A DNA stretch of 23,885 nucleotides from JBOGGN01 sp050744165 (GTDB lineage Bacteria > Actinomycetota > Acidimicrobiia > Acidimicrobiales > Palsa-688): the NCBI GenBank assembly GCA_050744165.1, contig JBOGGN010000205.1, positions 1-23,885 of the forward strand, written 5' to 3'. The notes beneath the pieces are model-generated. The model did no database searches, had not been told where the DNA came from, and saw only the letters and a program-made list of their open reading frames with translations. Of the stretch, positions 7,807-15,187 are shown in pieces. The position numbers were made by a program, and so were the translations under genes. The first letter of the stretch is position 1. Every line of letters begins with the position of its first letter.

Positions 7807-8010
7807 GAAGGCAGCTGGCCGCGGGGGCTGGGAGAGTCCAGAACGCGCACCGGGCAGGTTCGGCAGCAGTCAAGCGCGGCTCGGGTAGAGCGCTATTGGG
7901 GGCGGGATGCGGCGGGCATAACGCGGGATGCGCTGGGATGACGGCAGGAGTGCAGCGGCTGTGATGCGAGGTGCGGCGGCGTTGAGGCCGGGCGTGGGGG
8001 TTCGCCGGCG

Positions 8011-9633
8011 ATGATCACCGCCTTCCGCCGCGGCAAGACGCGGGGACTGCCGGACCGAGACCTGGACCGGTTGGTCGAGCGATTCGGCGCTCTGCTCGTG
8101 GTCCGGGTCGGCATCGCCGTCACCGTCTTCGTCGTGGCTGCCTTCGCCCGCTCCGTGATCGGTATCGGCGTCGTCGTCGTTGGCCCGGTGACTTTGGCTT
8201 ACTTGGTGTTCGCCGTGCTGGCCGAGGTGGTCCGCCGCCGAGGGCGGGGGTTACGCCTCGACATCCAAGCGATCATGCAACTGGTCGACGTGACCTACAT
8301 CGCGCTGATCATGGCGCCGACCGGCGGGCCCCGAAGCCAACTGGTGTTCCTGCTGTACATTCACCTGATCGCCGTCACCCTGGTCGGCGGTCACCGCACC
8401 GGCGTCCGGATGGCCCTGGTCGACTCGCTGGTGTTCATCATGCTCTACACGTTCTCGGTCAACGTTCGCCTGAGCGAGCTGCTGGGAACGCAGATCGCGG
8501 CCGCCAACGAGCCCAGCACCAGCGCCGTGGTGCTGTCGGTGCTCGCGTTTTGGTTGATCGCGGGCTCGACTGCGTTCTACTCGTGGGTGAACGAGCGCGA
8601 GTTGCGCCATAGCAAACGGGAGCTCGAGGGCCTAGCCCACATGTCGCAGGCCCTGGAAGGCGTTGGCGGGGCCGGCGAGATCATGAAGGTGCTGTTGTCG
8701 GCCTCGGTGGAGGCCTTCGGGTTCCCCCGTGGGGTGGCAGTTCTGTCGCTACCTGACGGCACCATCGCGACGTCGACCGTCCACAATGCTGACCCGCCGG
8801 GCACCACGCCCTCGATGGAGGTGGCTCCCGCGAGGACCGATTTCGTCGTGCAACGGGCGTGGGCCGAACGGGCGCCGGTCCTGGTGCGCTCCCTTGACCC
8901 CGCCTCCGACCCCGTGCTGGACCGCCTCCTGCCCCACGCCCGCAACGTGGTGGTCCTGCCGCTCAGCGCCGAGGGCGATCCCATCGGCGCTCTGGCCGTC
9001 GAGCGGGGCGGGCCGTTTGGCGTCAAGCTGCCGGTGCGGGCCGTCACCATGCTGAACCAGTTCGCGGCTAACGCCGCCATGGCGGTGCGCAACACCCGCC
9101 TGATGGCCGAGGTCGAGCGCTTGGCCAACGAGGACGCCTTGACCGGTCTCGCCAACCGCCGCGTCTTCGAGGAGTCCCTTGCCCGTGAGGTGGCCCGCAC
9201 CCGGCGCAGCTTTGAGCCGCTCGGCCTCATCGTTTTCGACATCGACCACTTCAAGCGAATCAACGACACCTACGGTCACCAGGAAGGCGATGAGGTGCTG
9301 CGCGAGGTGGCGGGGGTGCTGATGCGCATGGCCCGCGATATCGACCTGGTGGCCCGTTACGGGGGCGAGGAGTTCACCGTGGTCCTGCCCAACTGTTCGC
9401 TCGAGGATGCTCTTGGCGTCGCCGAGCGGATGCGCTCAGCTGTTGCCGGCGACTCCAACCTGGTGGGCGTCACGGTGAGCGCCGGGGTGGCCTCCATCCC
9501 GGCAAATGCCGCCGACGGGGAGTCGCTGGTGGCGGCGGCCGACGAGGCCATGTACTGCTCCAAGCGAGCCGGGCGCAACCGGACGACACCGTCTCCACGG
9601 CAGGGGCCGAGCGTTCCTACGTTCTATCGCTGA
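8011..9633 (+). CDS. Membrane diguanylate cyclase (TM-GAF-GGDEF)
   Basis: The 540-residue protein starts with a membrane part of about five or six hydrophobic segments (residues about 25-200: ALLVVRVGIAVTVFVVAAF, VTLAYLVFAVLAEV, YIALIMAP, LVFLLYIHLIAVTLVGG, LVFIMLYTF, LSVLAFWLIAGSTAFYSW). A GAF-like domain (about 210-365) and a C-terminal GGDEF domain (about 370-530) follow. The active-site motif is GGEEF at 451-455. The inhibitory I-site RxxD is present as R442-D-I-D445, exactly five residues ahead. It should therefore make cyclic di-GMP from two GTP and be product-inhibited. The start is ATG 8011; the ribosome site is weak. A large upstream non-coding region suggests independent control. 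Signal sensed: unknown. Confidence 0.95.
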   Translation: MITAFRRGKTRGLPDRDLDRLVERFGALLVVRVGIAVTVFVVAAFARSVIGIGVVVVGPVTLAYLVFAVLAEVVRRRGRGLRLDIQAIMQLVDVTYIALIMAPTGGPRSQLVFLLYIHLIAVTLVGGHRTGVRMALVDSLVFIMLYTFSVNVRLSELLGTQIAAANEPSTSAVVLSVLAFWLIAGSTAFYSWVNERELRHSKRELEGLAHMSQALEGVGGAGEIMKVLLSASVEAFGFPRGVAVLSLPDGTIATSTVHNADPPGTTPSMEVAPARTDFVVQRAWAERAPVLVRSLDPASDPVLDRLLPHARNVVVLPLSAEGDPIGALAVERGGPFGVKLPVRAVTMLNQFAANAAMAVRNTRLMAEVERLANEDALTGLANRRVFEESLAREVARTRRSFEPLGLIVFDIDHFKRINDTYGHQEGDEVLREVAGVLMRMARDIDLVARYGGEEFTVVLPNCSLEDALGVAERMRSAVAGDSNLVGVTVSAGVASIPANAADGESLVAAADEAMYCSKRAGRNRTTPSPRQGPSVPTFYR

Positions 9634-9721
9634 CCGTCTCGCTTGCCCGGCTCGACCAGGGTGTTGCCCCGGGCGGGAGGCCGGCCTGGGAAAGGGGTCG
9701 GGGCGCCGTTCGGACCCATGC

Positions 9722-9726
9722 AAGGA
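9722..9726 (+). promoter_or_regulatory. Ribosome binding site deciding the tyrS start
   Basis: AAGGA eight bases before ATG 9735. The in-frame ATG at 9726 overlaps this site and has none of its own. Confidence 0.65.
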
Positions 9727-9734
9727 TGGTCGTC

Positions 9735-11048
9735 ATGAGCGGGCTGTTCGAGGACCTCACCTGGCGGGGCCTGGTCCACCAGGTCACCGATACTGAGACG
9801 CTTCCGAAGCTGCTCGATGGCGACTCGTTGGTTGGCTACATCGGCTTCGATCCCACCGCCGACAGCCTGCATGTGGGATCGCTGTTGCAAATCACCCTGC
9901 TTCGCCGGCTCCAGAAGGCGGGCCATACCCCGATCGCCCTTTTGGGTGGCGGAACCGGGATGATCGGCGACCCCGCGGGCAAATCCGAAGAGCGGGTGTT
10001 GCTCAACCTGGAGGCGCTGGATCACAACAAGGCGGGCATCCGGGCTCAACTGGAGCGCTTCATCGACTTCGGCTCTGGTGGGGCCGGCGCGAAGCCAAGT
10101 AAGGGGGCAAGGTCCGGCCGGGCGGTCCTCGAGGACAACTTCTCCTGGCTCGGCGAAGCCAGACTCTTGGACTTTCTCCGGGACATCGGCAAGCTGTTCA
10201 CGGTCAACGAGATGGTTCGGAAAGATTCGGTCCGCTCGCGTCTGCACGGCCGGGAACAGGGCATCTCCTTCACCGAGTTCTCCTACATGCTCCTCCAAGC
10301 GTGGGACTTCCTGCAGCTGTTCGACCGCTACGGCTGCCGGCTGCAGCTCGGCGGCAGCGATCAATGGGGCAATATCACAGAAGGCGTCGACGTCATCCGC
10401 CGGGTCCGTGAGGTCCAAGCCTTCGGCCTTACAAGCCCACTCATCACCAAGGCAGACGGCACCAAGTTCGGCAAGACCGAGACAGGCAACGTCTGGTTGG
10501 ACGCCCGGCGCACGAGCCCGTACGCCTTCTACCAGTTCTGGATACGCACCCCTGATGCCGAGGTCGGCCGGCACCTCCGGGCCTTTACCGACCTTTCCCA
10601 CGACGAGATCGCGGCGCTCGATGAGGCGACCGCCGAGCATCCCGAGCGCCGGGAGGGCCAGCGGGCGCTAGCCCGCGCCGTGACCGACCTGGTTCATGGC
10701 CCAGAGGAGACGCAGCGGGCGCAACGGGCGGCGGCGGCGTTGTTCACCGCCGAGATCGCCACCCTCGACGTCTCGTTGCTGGCCGATGCCCTCGGTGACG
10801 CACCGACCTCGCCGCTGGCCGCCACCGACCTCGACGGCGGGCTGTCGCTTACCGACGCCCTGGTCCGAACCGGGCTGGTGACTTCCCGCAGTGAGGGCCG
10901 CCGACAACTACAAGCCGGCGGCGTGTACGTCAACAACGCCCGCCAGCGCGACGACCGTCCGCTCGGCCGGGACGACGTGATAGGGGAGCGGTTCGTAATC
11001 TTGCGGCGGGGCAAGGCGCAACAGCATGTGCTCCGCCTCTCCGGCTAA
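9735..11048 (+). CDS. tyrS: Tyrosyl-tRNA synthetase
   Basis: This class I aminoacyl-tRNA synthetase (437 residues from ATG 9735) charges tRNA-Tyr. It has YIGFDPTADSLHVGSL, the HIGH-type motif with His46; GGSDQWGNI for tyrosine recognition; and KFGKT at 244-248, the usual bacterial TyrRS form of KMSKS. A C-terminal S4 RNA-binding domain (about 365-430, TSRSEGRRQLQAGGVYVNNARQ) is present. The connective segment after ERFIDFG carries a Gly/Ala/Lys-rich insertion of about ten residues (SGGAGAKPSKGARSGR) relative to the usual family sequence. There is no T-box-like leader: only 101 bp separate it from the cyclase and no GGTGG antiterminator core is seen. A strong hairpin follows the stop. Confidence 0.97.
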   Translation: MSGLFEDLTWRGLVHQVTDTETLPKLLDGDSLVGYIGFDPTADSLHVGSLLQITLLRRLQKAGHTPIALLGGGTGMIGDPAGKSEERVLLNLEALDHNKAGIRAQLERFIDFGSGGAGAKPSKGARSGRAVLEDNFSWLGEARLLDFLRDIGKLFTVNEMVRKDSVRSRLHGREQGISFTEFSYMLLQAWDFLQLFDRYGCRLQLGGSDQWGNITEGVDVIRRVREVQAFGLTSPLITKADGTKFGKTETGNVWLDARRTSPYAFYQFWIRTPDAEVGRHLRAFTDLSHDEIAALDEATAEHPERREGQRALARAVTDLVHGPEETQRAQRAAAALFTAEIATLDVSLLADALGDAPTSPLAATDLDGGLSLTDALVRTGLVTSRSEGRRQLQAGGVYVNNARQRDDRPLGRDDVIGERFVILRRGKAQQHVLRLSG

Positions 11049-11105
11049 GGGGCTCAGGAGAGGACCCGCAGCGACGCCGCTTACCTTACGACGATAAGTT
11101 ATTAC

Positions 11106-11153
11106 CCCTAACACAAGTGCAGGGCGTCCCAACGCCCTGCAATTGTGTTAGGG
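11106..11153. terminator. Strong hairpin between convergent tyrS and DUF559 genes, likely bidirectional terminator
   Basis: A 22-base left arm (11106-11127) and right arm (11132-11153) pair at 21 of 22 positions around the four-base loop CCCA. The only mismatch is G11117 against A11142. It lies 57 bp after tyrS and 8 bp from the stop of the convergent gene. Outer bases (ACGAT at 11090-11094, ATCGT at 11164-11168) extend the dyad imperfectly. Confidence 0.75.
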
Positions 11154-11161
11154 CTGTTAAG

Positions 11162-12091
11162 TCATCGTCTTTGCCGAGCGGTGGCCCGGTCGTGGCACGC
11201 TCGTTGAACAGCGTTGGCCAACAGTTCGGGCGTGGTGTTGGCCGTGACCGGAATGACCAGCCAGCCAGCGGCGACCAGGCGCGCTCTCCGGTTGCTGTCG
11301 TGGTCGCGATCCGACGGGTAGCTGTGAAAGCGGTCACTGTCCCATTCGATGGCGATCTTCTCGGCCACCAACGCTCGATCGAGCCGGTAGGGATGCCCGT
11401 CGATCCGGACGGGAAACTGCCGTCGGGCGGGCGGCAGGCCGAGTTGGTCCCAAAGCGCGTTCATTCTCGTCTCGAAGTCGCTGTCGTCCGGCCGATATCC
11501 GGGGATCCGCGGTGCCAGAACCTCCTCGATCCGATTCAAATGGCGTTCGTGCCGACGTCTCAGCATGTCGACCGAGCGGCGGAGCCGGGCCAGGTCGACG
11601 ATGCCGCGGCGGAGGGCGTCGTCGACACATTCGCCCAACTGTTTGCCGGCGAGCGCCATGCCGCTGGCCAAGTCGACGATGGTTCGCTCCGCCGTCATCA
11701 CTGGGAGGAAGCCCTTGGTCGTGGTTTCCTCTGACGTCAGCTCTGCGAGATGAAAGGTGACGCCCTTCAGGGTGATCCGTTCCGGCCCGCAGAGGTAGAT
11801 GCCCGCCCGATCCCGCCCGCAATGTCGAAGGGTCCAAACGGCACCGCTGGTCGTGTACGAAAGAACCGATCCTTTGCCACCAGCGAGTGCCGCTGCCAGC
11901 CTGGCCTGTTCCCAACTGACAGGCACCGTCGCGACCCGCCACACGTGCGGGCGGACGACCACGATGAGCCCCCGGGTGGCGACCCACTTGATCCGGTCCT
12001 TCGACCACCCCATGCCCTTCAGCTGCGCGTTGGTCACCAGCCCGAGTTGACGCTTCGAGAACTGCGCCAAGTCGGCCAGGTTTGCTGCCAT
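11162..12091 (-). CDS. AbiEi-antitoxin-like N-terminus with DUF559 (Vsr/PD-(D/E)XK-like) C-terminal domain
   Basis: The 309-residue protein has an N-terminal winged-helix-like region (LGLVTNAQLKGMGWSKDRIKWVATRGLIVVVRPHVWRV) of the AbiEi antitoxin kind, a middle part with RTIVDLASGM, and a C-terminal DUF559 domain (about 205-300: FETRMNALWDQLGLPP, YRLDRALVAEKIAIEWDSDRFHS, RRARLVAAGWLVIPVT). Asp and Glu of the nuclease fold are recognisable (RLDRAL ... AIEWDSD), although the classical K of ExK is replaced. Such proteins are abundant in actinobacteria and usually occur alone; function is unproven. No AbiEii-type toxin gene is adjacent, so a working toxin-antitoxin pair is not supported here. The start is ATG 12091 with only a weak GCGGG upstream. 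It follows the broken amidase on the same strand. Confidence 0.8.
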   Translation of the reverse strand: MAANLADLAQFSKRQLGLVTNAQLKGMGWSKDRIKWVATRGLIVVVRPHVWRVATVPVSWEQARLAAALAGGKGSVLSYTTSGAVWTLRHCGRDRAGIYLCGPERITLKGVTFHLAELTSEETTTKGFLPVMTAERTIVDLASGMALAGKQLGECVDDALRRGIVDLARLRRSVDMLRRRHERHLNRIEEVLAPRIPGYRPDDSDFETRMNALWDQLGLPPARRQFPVRIDGHPYRLDRALVAEKIAIEWDSDRFHSYPSDRDHDSNRRARLVAAGWLVIPVTANTTPELLANAVQRACHDRATARQRR

Positions 12092-12163
12092 GCCCGCATT
12101 ATCACGAACCCCAGTGACACTGATGTCGTTGGATGTTTAGACGGCCCAGCGAGACCTCCGTGG

Positions 12164-13166
12164 TCAGCGGCCGGCGACGAAGTCGGCGAGAGCCTGGGCC
12201 AAGCCGACGGCGACCTTCTGGCGGAAGTCGGGTGACTCAACGAGCGCCGCGTCGGTGGCGTTGCGCATGTTTGCGCACTCGATGAACACCTTGGGGACTG
12301 TCGACATGTTCAAGCCGCCGAGGTCGCTGCGCACGGCGAGGGCGTCGGTCCCGTAGTAGGTCGAGAACGGCTCGCCAGTCGCTGCCTGGTAGTCCTGCCG
12401 CACATCCAACGCCAGGCGGTCCGAGGGGCCACGATGACGGTGTTGTAGCCCGGGATAGGGGCTGGTTCGAGCACCTGGAATCCGCGGCCACCCGGTGGGT
12501 TGCCATCGCCATGGATGGACAGGGCGACCGTGGCGCGGGCCTTGTTAGCGATCTCGGCCCGCTGGTTGACGCACGGCCCGACACCGGTGTTGTTGGTCCG
12601 GGTCAGCATGACGTTGGCGCCGGCCGCCTGCAGTAGCGCCGTCATCCGGGTGGCGACATCGAAGGTGAACGCTGCCTCCGTGTAGCCGCTGTCCGTCTCG
12701 GTCCCAGTGGTGTCACACGCCTTGTACCCGTTGCCGACGAAGACGTGCTGGTTGATCGCCGCCGGGTCAGTCCAGTTGCCGACGTTGTGGCCCGGGTCGA
12801 GGACGATTGTCTGGCCTCGAACCGCCCCCATGCCCGCAGACGCCGGCCCTCCGGCCGTCGGCAGGGATTTGGGACCCGTTTGTCGTCTGCCCAGGGAGCG
12901 AGGTAGCCGTCGAGACGACGGTCGTATGGGGCGCTGTCCTGGTCAGCACAGCGGTCGCCGTTGTCGCGGCACTTGCCGCAACCGACGACGACGCGGCACG
13001 CGCGCGTCGCAGAGGAAGCCTTTGTAGCCCGGCCCGAAGCGCCGTGACACGCCGCCAGACCGGCTGTGACCAGGAAGGCGACCGCGAATGCAACCGCGCC
13101 ACGACCAGAGCATTGGGACGTCGTGAGGCGCCACCGTAGGGGCGTCCACCCCGGCGGTGGTGGCAT
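12164..13166 (-). pseudogene. N-acetylmuramoyl-L-alanine amidase (Amidase_3), frame-disrupted
   Basis: The gene is readable only across three frames. ATG 13166 opens a frame with a lipoprotein signal (AVAFAVAFLVTAGLAAC). An Ala/Ser/Thr-rich linker continues in a second frame (about 13005-12860). The catalytic domain lies in a third (ATG 12831 to about 12430: IVLDPGHN, DSGYTEAAFTFDVATRM, VALSIHGDGN). The C-terminus is back in the second frame (12420-12164: LDVRQDYQAATGEPFS, VPKVFIECANMRNATDAA). The last break is precise: in the C-run at 12425-12428 (minus strand) one missing C restores the text VAPSDRLALDVRQ. The family is a zinc amidase cleaving the muramoyl-alanine bond of peptidoglycan; both zinc histidines, the zinc-ligand glutamate and the late catalytic glutamate (FIECAN) can be seen. 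Either true decay or clustered sequencing errors. If only the third frame is real, a truncated 173-residue product would result. Confidence 0.75.
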
Positions 13167-13191
13167 TCCCGACGGCAGACTCGCGCAGTGG

Positions 13192-13305
13192 GTGTCCGCC
13201 GAAACCATCGTCTCCTTCCACGCCCACACAGACGACGAAGCCATCTTCACCGCCGGAACCATGGCCCTCATCAAATGGATCCGCGGGAACTCACGCCCCC
13301 CTTGA
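13192..13305 (+). pseudogene. PIG-L/LmbE-type deacetylase, N-terminal remnant
   Basis: From GTG 13192 the frame encodes 37 residues beginning ETIVSFHAHTDDEAIFTAGTMA, the N-terminal signature of PIG-L deacetylases (usual motif H-A-H-P-D-D-E, whose His and Asp bind zinc). Here Pro is Thr. After GTMAL the similarity stops; the frame runs through the last bases of the antisense HIT gene and ends at 13305. A complete family member has about 220-300 residues, so more than 80% is missing. Such enzymes deacetylate N-acetylglucosamine conjugates, including mycothiol precursors in actinobacteria. Confidence 0.6.
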
Positions 13306-13749
13306 CGGGCCGCACGAGCCCGAGAGCGCCTGGCGGATGGCATCCCCGGTCGCAGCCATGGCGGCGTCGTCGGGGTAGCGCTGTCGTGGCCACATGAACC
13401 CCCGCAGGCCGTCCTTGAACCGCCGGGGCACGACGTGGACGTGCAGGTGGGCGACACTCTGGCTGACCCGGTTGTTGTTGGCCACGAACGTGCCGTGCGC
13501 CCCCATGGCGGCTTCGACGGCGCCCGCCACCCGCTGGACGGCGCCGAAGAACGGCCCCACCGACGCCGATGGCAGGTCGGTCAAGGTTTCCACGTGAGTT
13601 CGGGGGACGACGAGAACATGCCCCAGAAAAACCGGCCGGATGTCCAAAAATGCCACCACGTCCGCCTCGTCGAGCACCACTTCGGCCGGGGTCTCGCCCG
13701 CCGCCACCTGGCAGAACAGGCACCCGGCGGCGAGGGTGCTTGCGCCCAT
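13291..13749 (-). CDS. HIT (histidine triad) family protein
   Basis: The 152-residue protein begins with a zinc-type CLFC pair (about residues 11-14). It then shows the HIT core LDIRPVFLGHVLVVPRTHVETLTDL, GTFVANNNRVSQSVAHLHVHVVPR, whose HLHVHVV is the histidine triad, and a C-terminal RGFMWPRQRYPD segment. The family hydrolyses nucleoside 5'-phosphoramidates, adenylates or dinucleoside polyphosphates in the cytoplasm; the exact substrate is unknown. ATG 13749 is chosen because it places CxxC at its usual distance from the N-terminus; ATG 13767 is possible. It is divergent from the DUF3151 gene with 25 bp between starts, and its 3' end abuts the PIG-L remnant. Confidence 0.9.
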   Translation of the reverse strand: MGASTLAAGCLFCQVAAGETPAEVVLDEADVVAFLDIRPVFLGHVLVVPRTHVETLTDLPSASVGPFFGAVQRVAGAVEAAMGAHGTFVANNNRVSQSVAHLHVHVVPRRFKDGLRGFMWPRQRYPDDAAMAATGDAIRQALSGSCGPSRGA

Positions 13750-13774
13750 GCCCGATTGTGCCAGCATGCGGGGT

Positions 13775-14218
13775 ATGCCCAATGAATCCTCCGTCCCTCT
13801 GAGCCAGGGCCTGCCGGAGAGTGTCCTACCTCCGGCGCCGGCGCCGGCCCAAGCCGCGCTGGCGGACGCTCGGGCGGTGGCCGACGATGGGCGCAAGGCG
13901 GCGCTGGCAACGGTGGCGGCCGCCTATCCCCGGTACCTCGATGCGTGGGCGGAGTTGGCCGAGATCTCAACCGACGACGTGGAGGGCTATGCCTACGCCC
14001 GGGTCGGCTACCACCGCGGCCTCGATGCTGTGCGGGCCGCCGGGTGGCGGGGCTCGGGCTATGTCCGGTGGCGCCATCCGTCCAATCGCGGGTTCCTGCG
14101 GGCGCTCGACCAGCTTCGTGCCCGAGCGGCGGCGATCGGCGAGTCCGACGAGGCCGAGCGCTGCAACACCTTCCTCCACCAGTTGGATCCCGACTGGGAC
14201 CGTCGGGACGCCGGCTGA
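13775..14218 (+). CDS. DUF3151 family protein
   Basis: The 147-residue protein carries the DUF3151 pattern: ATVAAAYPRYLDAWAELAEI, EGYAYARVGYHRGLDAVRAAGWRGSGYVRWRHPSNRGFLRALDQLRARAAAIGESDEAERCNTFLHQLDP. The family is conserved in actinobacteria and of unknown function; the helical, TPR-like character suggests protein binding (inference). ATG 13775 gives the expected length. It begins a same-strand series with the SUFU gene (8 bp after its stop) and putA. Its start region is shared with the divergent HIT gene. Confidence 0.88.
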   Translation: MPNESSVPLSQGLPESVLPPAPAPAQAALADARAVADDGRKAALATVAAAYPRYLDAWAELAEISTDDVEGYAYARVGYHRGLDAVRAAGWRGSGYVRWRHPSNRGFLRALDQLRARAAAIGESDEAERCNTFLHQLDPDWDRRDAG

Positions 14219-14226
14219 ACCCTGCG

Positions 14227-15165
14227 GTGCCGTTCGGGGCGGGGCCGAGCGATCCGGGGCTTGACGCCGCGCGGGCCCATGCCGACCGGTCGACGGGAGC
14301 CGAGCCGCGCCACGTATTTTCCCCCCGTAGAGCAGCTGTCGACGAGGTGCGCGTCTACGCCCTGGACCTGCCCCAGTTGTGGTTTTTGGTGACCTTGGGC
14401 CTCGCCGACCTGGGATTCGAGCTGACGCTGCGCCTTCCGAGGCCCGACGACGAGCTGCCCACGTGGGCGGTCGACCTTCTGCTCAGTTTGGGTGCCTATT
14501 GCCGCCACAGCCGCCACGGCTTTGCCGACGGGGACCACATCGACCTGCGGGGGCCCATCAAGCTGGATGCCGACACCGCCATCACCGCCGCCGTGGTGGT
14601 CGCCGACCCGGCCCTCGCAGCGCTGGGCGAGGTCGAGTTCCGCCAGATCGTGGGCCTGACCGCCGACGAGCTGGAGCTTTGCCGGTCGTGGCGCACGGCC
14701 GCCGTGGTCGACCTGCTGCGCCAGCGTGATCCGGACCTGGTCACCCGGCTGGACCGGGCGTCGCTGCTCGACGATCCGAAGGTGCGCGGGGCAGCCGAGG
14801 CGGGCGTGGCGGCCGACGGCAACTCCCTCGACTCGCTCCGCGTTGCCAGCCTGGCTTGGCGATGGCGGGGGCGGGGAAAACGCCGCCTGTTGCTGGTCAC
14901 GCTGGGTTCAGGCGCAGCCACCGCTCTTGGGCCGGCGCTGCGGCGCGGCCTCAGTCATACCGGGGCCGAGTTCGTCGTCGAGGGCGATGCCGGGCAGCTG
15001 CGCATCCAGGTGGGGCTGGACGACAACTGGCAGTTGGACCGGGACACGGTCATCATCGAGCTGGGCCAGGAGTCGGTAGAGGCCCTGGCCGACCTGTTCG
15101 ACGGGCGGACCGGGACTGGCTCGTTGCCAACGCTGGGCGGCCTGCGTTTCGCCGTCATCGCGTAA
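14227..15165 (+). CDS. Suppressor-of-fused (SUFU) domain protein
   Basis: The 312-residue protein (GTG 14227) has the bacterial SUFU pattern in its first ~190 residues: VRVYALDLPQLWFLVTLGLADLGFELTLRLPRPDDELPTWAVDLLLSLGAYCRHSRHGFADGDHIDLRGPI, then VVVADPALAALGEVEFRQIVGLTADELE. SUFU is named for the Hedgehog regulator. Bacterial members are of unknown function, though comparative work proposed many as immunity proteins of polymorphic toxins. The C-terminal ~110 residues (RLLLVTLGSGAATALGPALRRGL ... TVIIELGQESVEALADL) form a second alpha/beta module I do not recognise. No toxin gene is nearby. The GTG is 8 bp past the DUF3151 stop without a clear ribosome site, pointing to translational coupling; putA follows after 22 bp. 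Confidence 0.8.
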   Translation: MPFGAGPSDPGLDAARAHADRSTGAEPRHVFSPRRAAVDEVRVYALDLPQLWFLVTLGLADLGFELTLRLPRPDDELPTWAVDLLLSLGAYCRHSRHGFADGDHIDLRGPIKLDADTAITAAVVVADPALAALGEVEFRQIVGLTADELELCRSWRTAAVVDLLRQRDPDLVTRLDRASLLDDPKVRGAAEAGVAADGNSLDSLRVASLAWRWRGRGKRRLLLVTLGSGAATALGPALRRGLSHTGAEFVVEGDAGQLRIQVGLDDNWQLDRDTVIIELGQESVEALADLFDGRTGTGSLPTLGGLRFAVIA

Positions 15166-15187
15166 GGCGACCGTACCCTGGGGATCG

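Larger units (their letters stand above)
7609..8010. other. 402-bp intergenic region upstream of the diguanylate cyclase
   Basis: No convincing gene is seen. It contains the hairpin at 7618-7654, an AT-richer patch at about 7687-7718, four exact 9-bp repeats (7771-7806) and three GGGATGC/GGGATG words at 7900-7940. An ORF at 7648-7941 exists, but its third-codon composition (AGA, CGA, AAA, CTA) is unlike the neighbours. It may carry the promoter and leader of the cyclase; I recognise neither a known riboswitch nor a clear promoter. Confidence 0.5.

Noticed and set aside
7648..7941. 97-residue plus-strand ORF containing VLG repeats
   Set aside because: Codon use (AGA, CGA, AAA, CTA, GCA) differs from neighbours, there is no ribosome site, the VLG run comes from the 9-bp repeat, and the start lies inside a hairpin. 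Treated as non-coding.
7609..8010. Cyclic di-GMP riboswitch upstream of the diguanylate cyclase
   Set aside because: I could not find the conserved GEMM core or a matching stem arrangement by eye.
9634..9734. T-box leader for tyrS
   Set aside because: The gap is too short, and no antiterminator core or specifier stem is visible.
11162..12091. A complete AbiE-type toxin-antitoxin defence system
   Set aside because: No nucleotidyltransferase toxin gene (AbiEii) is adjacent; only the antitoxin-like N-terminal region is present.
12642..13457. Long minus-strand ORF taken as one intact 271-residue gene
   Set aside because: Only its middle (signal segment) looks coding; the upstream part is antisense to HIT/PIG-L and the downstream part is an out-of-frame shadow of the amidase core.
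13945..14226. N-terminal extension of the SUFU reading frame
   Set aside because: This part overlaps DUF3151 out of frame and is Arg/Pro/Gly-rich shadow; SUFU similarity begins only after 14227.
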